Shown piece by piece: positions 34,167 through 42,711 of a stretch of DNA of 64,000 bases. Origin of the DNA: Oscillospiraceae bacterium. Its GTDB lineage: Bacteria; Bacillota; Clostridia; Oscillospirales; CAG-382. The DNA lies in assembly GCA_015064485.1 (NCBI GenBank), contig SVSD01000007.1:1-64000 (forward strand). Direction: 5' to 3'. A model generated the notes under the pieces. The model was not told where the DNA came from. It saw only the letters and a program-made list of their open reading frames with translations, and did no database searches. Each line of letters starts with the position of its first letter. The first letter of the stretch is position 1. Made by a program: the position numbers and the translations under genes.

Positions 34167-34643
34167 ATGCCTAAATCTGAAAGACATAATAAAATTATCG
34201 AGCTTATAAACAGTTATTCCATTGAAACGCAGGAAGATCTTACAGAGCATCTTAAAAAAAGCGGATTCGAAGTGACTCAGGCAACTGTATCAAGAGATAT
34301 CAAGGCACTAAAACTTGTTAAAGTAGCATCTGCTGATGAATCGGGAACAAGAATCGGGTATAAGTATGCCCAAAACAGCAGAAATGATGCGGGAGCACCT
34401 TTGAATGAAAAATTTGCAAATCTTTTAAAGGATGTTATCGTAAGCTCGGATCATGCGGGCAACCTTGCTGTTTTCAAAACATACTCAGGTATGGCAAATG
34501 CGGCGGCAGCAGCGATTGATGCTATGCATAATTCGAGTATAGTAGGATCGGTTGCCGGTGATGATACTGTTCTTTGCGTCCTTCGTACAGAAGAAAAAGC
34601 GGCAGAGTTTTCCGAGCTTATCGGCAAAACCATTTCTGAATGA
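34167..34643 (+). CDS. argR: Arginine repressor ArgR/AhrC
   Basis: Hexameric arginine-responsive regulator. The N-terminal winged-helix domain contains TQATVSRDIKALKLVK (the SRD recognition helix), and the C-terminal domain has the GTIAGDDT-type arginine site (GSVAGDDTVLCVLR). Length 158. Start ATG 34167 with GGAGGA 10 nt upstream; a longer frame overlaps nadK. I did not identify an ARG box in the window, and no arginine biosynthesis genes are present apart from argS. Confidence 0.94.
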   Translation: MPKSERHNKIIELINSYSIETQEDLTEHLKKSGFEVTQATVSRDIKALKLVKVASADESGTRIGYKYAQNSRNDAGAPLNEKFANLLKDVIVSSDHAGNLAVFKTYSGMANAAAAAIDAMHNSSIVGSVAGDDTVLCVLRTEEKAAEFSELIGKTISE

Positions 34644-34661
34644 CAGCGGAGGGAAAAGCTG

Positions 34662-36335
34662 ATGCTTTCATCTGTACATATAGAAAATATCGCATTAATA
34701 AAATCGCTTGATATAAATTTTGCCGGCGGATTTACAGCATTTACCGGAGAAACGGGTGCCGGCAAAAGTATTGTTATAGATTCGATAGGAATGGCAGTCG
34801 GCGCAAAGGTCTCAAAAGATATAATAAGAGCAGGCGAATCCGAGGCAAGAGTTGAAGCACTTTTTTCGGATGTGACATCAAGTGTACTTGATAAATGTAA
34901 AAATCTCGGCATTTTTGCCGACGAAGACGGGTGTTTTTTTGTAACCCGAACATTAAATCTCGAAGGCAAAAGTGTTATAACAGTAAACGGTAAAAGAATT
35001 CCTCTGTCTTTGTTAAGAGAATTTGCACCGCTTTTAATAAATATACACGGTCAGCACGACAATGCAGATCTTATACGCCCCGAAAAGCATCTTGAAATTC
35101 TTGACGCTTTCGCTGACAATAAAACCGAAAGAAACAATTATTCAAATAAATATTTACAGTACTGCGATATTAAAAGCCGAATATCTGCACTTACCGTCGG
35201 GGAAATGGAGAAAAAACGCCAGATCGATATCTTAAAATTTCAGATCGACGAAATCAAAAGTGCTAAATTAAAGGACGGGGAAGAGGAAACTCTCAAAGCT
35301 GAAAAAAACAAATTGCGATACGGCGAAAAAATCAATAAACACGCAATGACTTGTTATACCAGCCTTTATGATAGTGAGAACTCAAGAACTGCGGTTGAGT
35401 GTGTTGAAAAAGCAATATCTTCGATGAATTCTCTTGAGGGAATTATCGAAGGGGCAGATAATCTTTCGCAAAGACTTGAAAATATAAAATACGAACTTAT
35501 TGATATTGCACAGACAGCAATTGAGTTTTGTGATGAATCGGCACAAGATCCGACAGAAGCACTCGACAGAGTTGAGTCAAGGCTTGATAAGATCAAAAAG
35601 CTTTGTTCAAGATACGGTGCAGATATTAAAACAGTACTTGAATATTGTCAAGATTGTGAAAATAAACTTTCGGATATAGAATCTTCCGAAGAAAAAATCA
35701 AGGAACTTGAAAAAGAAAAAACAAAAATAGAAAATGAACTTCAAACGCTTTCGGATGCACTGACGAATACGAGAAAAAATGCAGCGGCAAAGCTTTCTGA
35801 TAATATCGAAGAAATACTTTTCTATCTTGATATGAAAGCGGCAAAATTCAAAACAGAGTTTTTCGCTTCTGATGACTTTACTCCTTCGGGTAAAGAAAAA
35901 ACTGAGTTTTTCATTAAGACAAATAACGGCGAAGGCTTTCATCCTCTTGCAAAGACCGCTTCGGGCGGAGAAATTTCAAGAGTTATGCTTGCGATAAAGA
36001 GCGCGCTTGCTGAAAAGGACGGTGCTGATACATTGATCTTTGATGAAATAGATACGGGAATTTCCGGAAGTACATCAAGAAAGATCGGAGTAAAGCTTAA
36101 GGAACTGGCAACTAAAAAGCAAGTTCTTTGCGTTACTCATTCAGCACAGGTTTCATCGCTTTCAGATACTCATTGCAAAATATCAAAATCTGTTCGGGAC
36201 GAAAGAACTGAAACTGATGTTAATATTTTGAATTATGATGAAAGAGTAAAAGAAATTGCCCGCATTATATCGGGTATGGACATTTCCGAAGCTTCTATTA
36301 TTTCTGCAAAAGAACTTATAGACGGCGACGACTGA
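34662..36335 (+). CDS. recN: DNA repair protein RecN
   Basis: SMC-like ATPase of double-strand-break repair. The Walker A is GETGAGKSIV (about 28-36), a long coiled coil runs from about 150 to 390, and the signature and Walker B region reads TASGGEISRVMLA then TLIFDEIDTGISG. Length 557, normal. 18 bp after argR with GGAGGG as SD; conserved neighbourhood. Confidence 0.96.
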   Translation: MLSSVHIENIALIKSLDINFAGGFTAFTGETGAGKSIVIDSIGMAVGAKVSKDIIRAGESEARVEALFSDVTSSVLDKCKNLGIFADEDGCFFVTRTLNLEGKSVITVNGKRIPLSLLREFAPLLINIHGQHDNADLIRPEKHLEILDAFADNKTERNNYSNKYLQYCDIKSRISALTVGEMEKKRQIDILKFQIDEIKSAKLKDGEEETLKAEKNKLRYGEKINKHAMTCYTSLYDSENSRTAVECVEKAISSMNSLEGIIEGADNLSQRLENIKYELIDIAQTAIEFCDESAQDPTEALDRVESRLDKIKKLCSRYGADIKTVLEYCQDCENKLSDIESSEEKIKELEKEKTKIENELQTLSDALTNTRKNAAAKLSDNIEEILFYLDMKAAKFKTEFFASDDFTPSGKEKTEFFIKTNNGEGFHPLAKTASGGEISRVMLAIKSALAEKDGADTLIFDEIDTGISGSTSRKIGVKLKELATKKQVLCVTHSAQVSSLSDTHCKISKSVRDERTETDVNILNYDERVKEIARIISGMDISEASIISAKELIDGDD

Positions 36336-36362
36336 TTATTTCATATGCAAGAAAGGGATATT

Positions 36363-37154
36363 ATGGATCCGATCAAATCACTTTCAAAAAATGTTGATGA
36401 TATCGAACTGTATATAGAAATATTTGCGTCTGATGAATTGAAGGCCTCTTTCATTGAAGATTTTGAAGACGGGGCTTTCAAAAGACCTGTAAATAATGTT
36501 TTTGTTATGCTTCACGGAAACGGGGAAGACGGACGGATTTTTTCAGAGAACATAAAGCCGTTTTGCAACGGCCATTATGTCATAACAGTTGACAGCCGGG
36601 GTCACGGAAAGTCCACCCGCGGCGAACAAAAACTCACGATTGACCTTATGGCTGAGGATCTTTCAAAGCTTTGTGACGAACTTAATATCGGCAAATTTAA
36701 GCTGCTCGGCTTTTCCGACGGGGGAAATATTGCTCTTACATATGCGGTAAGACATCCTGAAAGATTATCTGCTCTTGTTGTTGCAGGAGCTAATATCAAT
36801 CCAAAAGGTGTAAAAGGTTTTTGCAGATCAGCTATGCTAATAAAATATGCTTTTGCAAAGATTTTCTATAAGAACAATCCTGACAAAAGATTTAAATTTG
36901 AGCTTCTTGATCTTATGGTCAATTATCCTCATATTGCGCCGAGACTTTTGAAGAACATAATATGTCCTGTGCTTGTTCTTGACGCACAGCACGATGTGAT
37001 AAGACCTCTGCATACAAATCTTATTGCAAAAACAATACCTAACAGCAAACAGGTAAGGGTAAAAAAAGCTCACCATAACATTTTTGCCGATCAGACAGAA
37101 TATGTAAATGAACTGATATATGATTTTATAACTAAAGGAGATACAAATGGTTGA
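36363..37154 (+). CDS. Alpha/beta hydrolase
   Basis: 263 residues with the alpha/beta hydrolase fold. The nucleophile elbow is GFSDGG (Ser at about 116), the oxyanion region HGNGEDGR, the acid Asp probably in LDAQHDVIRP and the His in KAHHN. Substrate unknown; a general esterase-like role is likely. The start is ATG 36363 (GGGA upstream). Its 3' end overlaps the next gene by 8 nt. It follows recN and may be read from the nadK promoter. Confidence 0.82.
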   Translation: MDPIKSLSKNVDDIELYIEIFASDELKASFIEDFEDGAFKRPVNNVFVMLHGNGEDGRIFSENIKPFCNGHYVITVDSRGHGKSTRGEQKLTIDLMAEDLSKLCDELNIGKFKLLGFSDGGNIALTYAVRHPERLSALVVAGANINPKGVKGFCRSAMLIKYAFAKIFYKNNPDKRFKFELLDLMVNYPHIAPRLLKNIICPVLVLDAQHDVIRPLHTNLIAKTIPNSKQVRVKKAHHNIFADQTEYVNELIYDFITKGDTNG

Positions 37155-37698
37155 AATCAAAAGCAAGCTGCAAACAGCATTAGATAATTTTTTTGAAGCA
37201 GCAAAACTTGAAAAAGGTGACATCCTTGTCGTGGGATGCTCAACAAGCGAGGTGTTAGGCGAAAAAATTGGTTCAAGCGGAAGCCTTGAGTGTGCAAAAG
37301 TGATTTTCGATTGCTTGCAGGCAAAATGCAGTCAATCCGGAGTTTTTCTTGCCGCTCAGTGCTGTGAGCATTTAAACAGAGCGATAGTTATAGAAAAAGA
37401 AGCGTATTTATATCACAGACTTGATTCAAGAGTAAATGCTGTTCCTCAGATACACGCAGGCGGATCTTTTGCAACAACCGTTTATCAGGGTTTTAAAAAT
37501 CCTGTGGTTGTGGAGCACATAAAAGCCGATGCCGGTATAGATATCGGCGACACTTTTATCGGAATGCATTTAAAGGAAGTTGCAGTGCCGGTACGGGTAG
37601 GAGTTACGACTGTAGGTGAAGCACATCTTACTTGTGCAAGAACAAGATATAAATATATCGGCGGCGAAAGAGCTGTTTACGACGCAAAATTAAACTGA
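37147..37698 (+). CDS. UPF0340/TIGR01440 family protein (YwlG-like)
   Basis: 183 residues with a compact alpha/beta fold, no membrane segments. Family signatures are visible: VVGCSTSEVLGEKIGS near the N-terminus, AAQCCEHLNRA in the middle and HIKADAGIDIGDTFIGMHL. Function unknown. The start overlaps the hydrolase gene, with AAAGGAG upstream, implying translational coupling. The family is widespread in Firmicutes. Confidence 0.88.
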   Translation: MVEIKSKLQTALDNFFEAAKLEKGDILVVGCSTSEVLGEKIGSSGSLECAKVIFDCLQAKCSQSGVFLAAQCCEHLNRAIVIEKEAYLYHRLDSRVNAVPQIHAGGSFATTVYQGFKNPVVVEHIKADAGIDIGDTFIGMHLKEVAVPVRVGVTTVGEAHLTCARTRYKYIGGERAVYDAKLN

Positions 37699-37712
37699 AA
37701 AGAGGTATAATA

Positions 37713-39905
37713 ATGCAGATAACTTATAACGAAAACCGAAAAACCTTTAAGATTGATACTGAAAACTCATCCTATGTTATGATAGTAAGAAAAGGCGGCC
37801 ATCTGCAGCATATGTATTATGGCGCATATGTCGGTGATGACGACCTTGAATATATGTTTTCCGATGTTATAAACGAATCCTTTACTCCCTGGCCGCCATG
37901 TGCCGAAGACTCACACTTTGCTCTCGACACTCAGCCCCAGGAATATCCTTGCAACGGTACGGGTGATTACAGAATTTCTGCCTTTTCTCTTGAAATGCCC
38001 TGCGGCAATTCTGCAACTTCATTGAAATATGTTTCTCATGAGATTTTTTCAGGAAAGAAGAAGCTTTCCGGTCTTCCCGCAACATATGTCGAAGACGAGG
38101 CGGATGCTGTAACTCTTGAAATTAAAATGAGGGATGAACTTGCTTGTGCTGATGTCATACTTTCATATTCGGTAATTAAAGGTTATGATGCAATTATGCG
38201 CCATACCCGTGTTTTGAATTCGGGAAAGGCTCCTTTCTTTATTGAAAAGGCATACAGTTGCTGTGTTGACTTTAACGAAAAGGATTATGATATTATTCAT
38301 TTCTACGGCACATGGGCTGCAGAAAGACAGATGGAAAGAAAACCGGTAATTCAGGGTATAAGTGAAATTGCAAGCAAAAGAGGTTCGTCAAGCCATAATC
38401 ACAATCCCTTTATTGTTCTTTGCGATCATATGGCAACTGAAGATTTCGGTTCTGTGTACGGGTTTGCTCTTTGCTACAGCGGTAATTTTTCAGCAAAAGT
38501 TGAAGTTGATACTTTTGACCAGACAAGAGTCATTATGGGTATAAACCCCGAAGACTTCAAATGGAAGCTTTCCCCCGGAGAAGAATTTACTTCTCCTGAG
38601 GCTATTATGGTATATTCTTCGAACGGTATCGGCGGTATGTCAAGACAGTACCATAAAATTATCCGTAAACACATTTGCAGAGGTAAATACCGCGATATCA
38701 GAAGGCCTATCCTTATAAACAATTGGGAAGCTACATATTTTGAGTTCACAACAGAAAAGCTTTATGCTATTGCAGATGCAGCAGCTCCCTTGGGAATTGA
38801 AATGCTGGTTCTTGACGACGGTTGGTTTGCCACAAGAAATGATGACAAAACTTCCATCGGCGACTGGATCGTTAATGAAAATAAGCTTCAGGGCGGTTTA
38901 AAAGCATTATCCGATAAGCTTACATCTTTAAATATGAAACTGGGTTTGTGGTTTGAGCCTGAGATTGTATCGTTTGACAGCGATCTTTACAGAGCACATC
39001 CGGATTGGGTTCTCCATGTTGAGGGCAGAGACAGATCCATCGGACGATATACAGCCGTACTTGATTTATCAAGAAAAGAAGTAGAGGATTATGTATTTGA
39101 AGCAGTTTCCAAGATCCTCCGCTCAGCCGATATTTCTTATGTAAAATGGGATTTCAACAGAAATCTTACAGAAGTTGGTTCAAAAGCTTTGCCTTGTGAT
39201 CAGCAAAAAGAAGTATTTCACCGCTATGTCCTCGGTGTTTACAGCCTCGCAGAAAGACTTACAAGCACATTCCCCGATATCCTTTTCGAAGGATGTTCCG
39301 GCGGCGGCGGACGCTTTGACTGCGGAATGTTCTACTATTTTCCGCAGATATGGACAAGTGATGATACAGATGCGTTTGAACGCTGTAAGATTCAGTACGG
39401 ATCGTCTGTAGGTTATCCTGCAAGCGTAATGTCGGCACATGTTTCTGCATCTCCTAACCATCAAACCTTCAGAGAAATGCCTTTTAAAACAAGAGGAGAT
39501 GTGGCAACCTCGGGTGCCTTCGGATATGAGCTTGATTTGAGCATCATTTCAGAAGAAGAAAAGGAAATGGTAAAAGCCCAGGTTGAAAGATATAAGGAGC
39601 TTTACGATACAATTGTAAATGGTGATAATTACAGACTTATTGATCCTTTTACAAATAACCGTTGGTGCGCTTGGGAATATGTTTCCGAAGATAAATCTCA
39701 AGCTGTTTTAACTTATGTTGTTACAAGATTTAAAGTTAAAGGCAGATATCATATTAAACTTAAAGGTCTTGACCCTGATGCGACATACCGTGAAAAAGTA
39801 AGCGGAAGATGCTATAAAGGCAATACTCTTATGAATGTAGGTATTAACCTTGGAAACGACCTCCACGAGGCACATTCTGATATTGTTGTTTTCGATAAAG
39901 TATAA
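37713..39905 (+). CDS. Alpha-galactosidase, GH36 family
   Basis: Hydrolyses terminal alpha-galactosides such as melibiose or raffinose. The 730-residue length and three-part layout (N-terminal beta-sandwich, TIM barrel from about 325, C-terminal beta domain) match GH36. The nucleophile Asp is in YVKWDFNRN (about 475), and the acid/base is in WTSDDTDAFER (about 545). GCSGGGGRFD is the substrate-binding loop. No signal peptide, so it acts in the cytosol on imported oligosaccharides. No transporter or LacI/AraC regulator is adjacent, which is unusual for such a gene. Confidence 0.93.
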   Translation: MQITYNENRKTFKIDTENSSYVMIVRKGGHLQHMYYGAYVGDDDLEYMFSDVINESFTPWPPCAEDSHFALDTQPQEYPCNGTGDYRISAFSLEMPCGNSATSLKYVSHEIFSGKKKLSGLPATYVEDEADAVTLEIKMRDELACADVILSYSVIKGYDAIMRHTRVLNSGKAPFFIEKAYSCCVDFNEKDYDIIHFYGTWAAERQMERKPVIQGISEIASKRGSSSHNHNPFIVLCDHMATEDFGSVYGFALCYSGNFSAKVEVDTFDQTRVIMGINPEDFKWKLSPGEEFTSPEAIMVYSSNGIGGMSRQYHKIIRKHICRGKYRDIRRPILINNWEATYFEFTTEKLYAIADAAAPLGIEMLVLDDGWFATRNDDKTSIGDWIVNENKLQGGLKALSDKLTSLNMKLGLWFEPEIVSFDSDLYRAHPDWVLHVEGRDRSIGRYTAVLDLSRKEVEDYVFEAVSKILRSADISYVKWDFNRNLTEVGSKALPCDQQKEVFHRYVLGVYSLAERLTSTFPDILFEGCSGGGGRFDCGMFYYFPQIWTSDDTDAFERCKIQYGSSVGYPASVMSAHVSASPNHQTFREMPFKTRGDVATSGAFGYELDLSIISEEEKEMVKAQVERYKELYDTIVNGDNYRLIDPFTNNRWCAWEYVSEDKSQAVLTYVVTRFKVKGRYHIKLKGLDPDATYREKVSGRCYKGNTLMNVGINLGNDLHEAHSDIVVFDKV

Positions 39906-39929
39906 CGATATCCGATAGTAAAAAAGTAT

Positions 39930-39971
39930 GGGCAATAACAAAGATAGTGTTTCTTTGTTATTGCCCTTTTT
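39930..39971 (+). terminator. Terminator of the alpha-galactosidase gene
   Basis: GGGCAATAACAAAGA (39930-39944) pairs over 15 bp with 39952-39966, then TTTTT. Confidence 0.92.
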
Positions 39972-40006
39972 AGTGTATAAAACAGGGGTAAATTTGTATA
40001 ATAATC

Positions 40007-40035
40007 TTGAATTTTTTATACTGTTGTGATATAAT
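40007..40035 (+). promoter_or_regulatory. Promoter of the cytidylate kinase-like gene
   Basis: TTGAAT (40007-40012), 17-bp spacer, TATAAT (40030-40035), extended -10 TGATATAAT. Confidence 0.8.
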
Positions 40036-40097
40036 ATTTTTATAAAGCATTATGCTGTTTTGATGCATAATATATGCAATTTAGAGGAGGAATATAT

Positions 40098-40718
40098 ATG
40101 ACAGGTCCTGTTATTACTATAAGCCGACAGTATGGAAGCGGCGGCCGTTTTATCGGAAGAAAACTTGCTGAAAAATTGGGAATACCTTTTTACGACAACG
40201 AACTTATATCTTTGGCTGCCAAAGAAAGTGGTTTTGCAGAAAGTCTTTTCGAAAACGCAGAAAAGAACACCACATATAGCCTTCTTTATTCATTATCGAT
40301 GTTCGGAACAAGCACAGGCGGAATGTACGGTCTTTCTTTGAGCGATAAGGTTTTTTTGATACAGTCCGATATTATTAAAAGCGTTGCGGAAAAAGGACCG
40401 TGTGTAATTGTCGGAAGATGTGCCGACTATGTTTTAAGAGAGAACGATAATGTGTTGCATTTCTTTATGTATTCAGATATTGAAAACAGAATAAACCGTG
40501 CCATAAAATATTACGGTCTTGATGAAAAGAAAGCTAAAGAAGCTATCGAAAAGACCGATAAAAAGAGAGCTGCTTACTATAATTATTACACCGGTGAGCG
40601 CTGGGGAGAAATCAGAAACTATCATATGTCCCTGAACACAGATTCTATCGGAGTTGATAACTGTGTTGAAGTTCTCGCAAAATATGTTGATGCGTTTAAG
40701 TCATCTGATAAGCAGTAA
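40098..40718 (+). CDS. Cytidylate kinase-like protein
   Basis: 206 residues of the cytidylate-kinase-2-like P-loop family. The nucleotide loop is SRQYGSGGRFIGRKLAEKLG (about 8-27), and VGRCADYVLR lies further on. These proteins are widespread in gut Clostridia and are distinct from the essential Cmk. The actual phosphate acceptor is unproven. The start is ATG 40098 with a perfect GAGGAGG; a longer frame has none. Monocistronic, own promoter. Confidence 0.85.
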   Translation: MTGPVITISRQYGSGGRFIGRKLAEKLGIPFYDNELISLAAKESGFAESLFENAEKNTTYSLLYSLSMFGTSTGGMYGLSLSDKVFLIQSDIIKSVAEKGPCVIVGRCADYVLRENDNVLHFFMYSDIENRINRAIKYYGLDEKKAKEAIEKTDKKRAAYYNYYTGERWGEIRNYHMSLNTDSIGVDNCVEVLAKYVDAFKSSDKQ

Positions 40719-40728
40719 ATAAAATTTT

Positions 40729-40753
40729 GGCGGATACTTTGAAAGTATCCGCC
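40729..40753. terminator. Terminator between convergent genes
   Basis: GGCGGATACTT (40729-40739) pairs with AAGTATCCGCC (40743-40753). It lies between the kinase-like gene (+) and the LOG-family gene (-); AAAATTTT on the minus-strand side gives a weak tail. Confidence 0.7.
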
Positions 40754-40760
40754 GTAAGCA

Positions 40761-41303
40761 TTAGTATTTAAAATTATCGATCATTTCAAAAATTTCATCG
40801 ATATCGTCTGTTATAAGAAGTCTGTTCATAGCAGCTTCGCTGATAAACCCGGCTTTTACAGCAGACGAAAGGTTTTCGAGCATACAGTCGTAATAACCGT
40901 TTACATTAAATATTACGATCGGCTTTTTGTGACGCTCAAGGCTTTGCAAAGTGAATATTTCGAAGAATTCATCAAATGTACCTATCCCGCCGGGAGCAAC
41001 GATAAATGCGTCTGACTTATCTTCCATAGTTTGCTTTCTTTCACGCATATCCTTTGTGAAAATAGTTTCTGTGCATTTGTCAAAACGCACACCGTCAACA
41101 TCAAAGAAGCGGGGGACAACTCCGATAATTGTACCGTTTTCGGAAAAAGCTCCTCGTGCGCAAGCGCCCATTACGCCGCCGGCGCCTGAACCGAAGACGA
41201 GAGTAATGTTTCTCTTTGCAAGTTCAGCTCCGAGTAAATAGCATTTGTCAATATATATATGATCGATTTTATTGCTTGCTGCTCCGTATACACATATATT
41301 CAT
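40761..41303 (-). CDS. LOG family protein (TIGR00730, nucleoside-5'-monophosphate phosphoribohydrolase type)
   Basis: 180 residues with a Rossmann-like fold and the LOG signatures GSGAGGVMGACA and PGGIGTFDEFFE. Family members cleave cytokinin-type or purine nucleoside monophosphates to the base and ribose 5-phosphate. The SD is GGAGGT. Terminated towards the kinase-like gene; it may be preceded by the zinc-ribbon gene's terminator, so it is probably monocistronic. Confidence 0.9.
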   Translation of the reverse strand: MNICVYGAASNKIDHIYIDKCYLLGAELAKRNITLVFGSGAGGVMGACARGAFSENGTIIGVVPRFFDVDGVRFDKCTETIFTKDMRERKQTMEDKSDAFIVAPGGIGTFDEFFEIFTLQSLERHKKPIVIFNVNGYYDCMLENLSSAVKAGFISEAAMNRLLITDDIDEIFEMIDNFKY

Positions 41304-41360
41304 ACCATACCTCCGTTAAAATTGTTTAATAATATTATATACAAATCGAATAAAAATTGC

Positions 41361-41376
41361 GTTAAAAATTTTTAAC
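41361..41376. repeat. Perfect 16-bp A/T-rich palindrome
   Basis: GTTAAAAATTTTTAAC lies 58-73 bp upstream of the LOG gene start and next to the terminator of the zinc-ribbon gene. It could be an operator or part of the U-tract of that terminator. Confidence 0.4.
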
Positions 41377-41380
41377 GAAA

Positions 41381-41403
41381 AACTCCCCTAAAAAAGGGGA
41401 GTT
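41381..41403 (-). terminator. Terminator of the sigma factor/zinc-ribbon unit
   Basis: AACTCCCCT (41381-41389) pairs with AGGGGAGTT (41395-41403); on the minus strand it ends in TTTTTCG. About 150 bp of non-coding sequence separate it from the zinc-ribbon stop; that stretch holds a weak two-part hairpin (41511-41545) and nothing else I recognise. Confidence 0.75.
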
Positions 41404-41551
41404 CAACAGCTTCATATCATTAGATATCAGAACATACTCTAAAAGCAGATATACTGCCCGAAAAACTGCGGCAATCGCCGAAAATCTATCGGTGGAAATT
41501 TGTCGAAAACAACTCCCTGTCAGTGTATGCAAACACCCAAGAGTTATGATT

Positions 41552-41833
41552 TTACTGCTGTTCAGCCTTCATAGCTGCGAAGCATTCGCTGCAGTATACA
41601 GGTCTGTCGTTGCTGGGTTCGAAAGGAACCTTAGCTTCGTTTCCGCAGTTTGCGCAAGTTGTGGTGAAGAGTTCTCTGGGAGCTCTGCCGGCATTCTTCT
41701 TAGCAAGACGGCAAGGCTTACACTTCTTGGGTTCATTCTGGAAACCCTGCTGTTCGTAAAATTCCTGCTCGCCTGCAGTAAAGATAAATTCCTGACCGCA
41801 TTCCTTGCAAACTAATGTCTTGTTCTCGTACAT
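41552..41833 (-). CDS. Zinc-ribbon protein with CxxC-x17-CxxC domain
   Basis: 93 residues with two zinc sites. The first reads CKEC...CKPC (about 10-43) and the second CANC-x17-CSEC (about 59-83), exactly the spacing that names the CxxC-x17-CxxC family. Small, basic, no membrane segment; probably binds nucleic acid or a ribosomal partner, but this is unproven. Start ATG 41833 with AGGG upstream; a longer frame runs through the inverted-repeat element and lacks an SD. It follows a sigma factor gene. Confidence 0.82.
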   Translation of the reverse strand: MYENKTLVCKECGQEFIFTAGEQEFYEQQGFQNEPKKCKPCRLAKKNAGRAPRELFTTTCANCGNEAKVPFEPSNDRPVYCSECFAAMKAEQQ

Positions 41834-41864
41834 GATTTTCCCTCGCTTTGGAATAAATATTATT

Positions 41865-41914
41865 TGTCCCGGGCGGAATCGCACCGCCGCTTGCGCCACA
41901 CTAAGTGCAAGACA
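41865..41914 (-). ncRNA. tRNA-like or three-way-junction element in leader
   Basis: On the minus strand TGTC+TTGC (41914-41907) faces GCAA (41894-41891) and GACA (41868-41865), and a third stem GGCGG/CCGCC (41888-41884 with 41876-41872) closes the 7-nt loop TGCGATT. GC content is far above the flanks. The last part looks like a tRNA T-arm, but the rest does not fold into a tRNA. It lies between the sigma factor stop and the zinc-ribbon start. Confidence 0.4.
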
Positions 41915-41929
41915 TAGTGAAGATCAGCT

Positions 41930-42511
41930 TTATTTTGCCGATCTTAATTTAGTTCTGATTCTGAAAAGTGCATTATCGTATGACTTTTTGGAAATCTCAA
42001 GCATATCACAAATTTCGTTTGGTGTATATCCTTTAATATATAAATCAAAAATTCTTTTTTCAGATGATGAAAGAATTTTATCGGCAAGTGATATCAATTC
42101 ATAAACTTGAGTTTTAAGAATTATATCATCCTCAACGCACTCGGTTGAAACCGCAATTTTTTCAAGCTCGGTATCGTTGAAAGCGGAAAGGGGAAGGGAA
42201 GAAATCCCGGATTTGATATTTTTTTCAACCCAGTTTATCATTCTGCGTTTGGCGCAAACGGTAAAATATGTTGAAAAAGATGCACCTTTCACTTCATCAT
42301 AAGTAAGAGCCGCTTTATATAAAGCGATATATCCTTCCTGAATCAAATCTTCTCTTTCTGAATCCGAAAGACCGAAAGAGTATGCAATAGAAATTAATTT
42401 ATCTCTGAAAAGATTTGCAAGAATGAGAAAATTATCGGTTTTGCCGTGTTTTATGCCGGAAACAAGTTCGGCTGGATTTTCATTTGAATTTGTGTTTTCA
42501 AAAGGTGTCAT
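41930..42511 (-). CDS. Sigma-70 family RNA polymerase sigma factor
   Basis: 193 residues with region 2 (SEREDLIQEGYIALYKAALTYD, then FSTYFTVCAKRRM) and region 4 helix-turn-helix (TPNEICDMLEISKKSYDNAL). No region 1 and no obvious anti-sigma gene nearby. It is closest to the SigH/SigI-like alternative factors, but I cannot name it. The SD is CGGAG. Together with the downstream zinc-ribbon gene it may form a small regulatory unit. Confidence 0.82.
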   Translation of the reverse strand: MTPFENTNSNENPAELVSGIKHGKTDNFLILANLFRDKLISIAYSFGLSDSEREDLIQEGYIALYKAALTYDEVKGASFSTYFTVCAKRRMINWVEKNIKSGISSLPLSAFNDTELEKIAVSTECVEDDIILKTQVYELISLADKILSSSEKRIFDLYIKGYTPNEICDMLEISKKSYDNALFRIRTKLRSAK

Positions 42512-42630
42512 AGAGCTCCGATAATTTCAAAAATAAATAGTGATATAAGATTATTATAACATTTAAAATTAACTTGTCAAGTTATTTTTAATAAAAAATT
42601 AATAAAATAGTGCAATTTTTTCTTCGAAAC

Positions 42631-42667
42631 GCACAATTTATATTTGAAACTTATCGTTAAATTGTGC
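42631..42667. repeat. 10-bp inverted repeat upstream of mgtE
   Basis: GCACAATTTA (42631-42640) and TAAATTGTGC (42658-42667) with a 17-bp spacer, 45 bp before the mgtE start. Possible operator or 5'-UTR hairpin; the rest of the 42512-42711 gap is very A/T-rich and shows no clear promoter or M-box core. Confidence 0.45.
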
Positions 42668-42711
42668 ATTTTGTCGATAATTCACATAAAAATGAGCAAA
42701 GGAGAAATGCA

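Noticed and set aside
41860-41925. A complete tRNA gene
   Set aside because: Only a T-arm-like hairpin is present; no matching acceptor, D or anticodon arm was found.
42512-42711. M-box riboswitch before mgtE
   Set aside because: The leader is short and A/T-rich with only one inverted repeat; no M-box core is visible.
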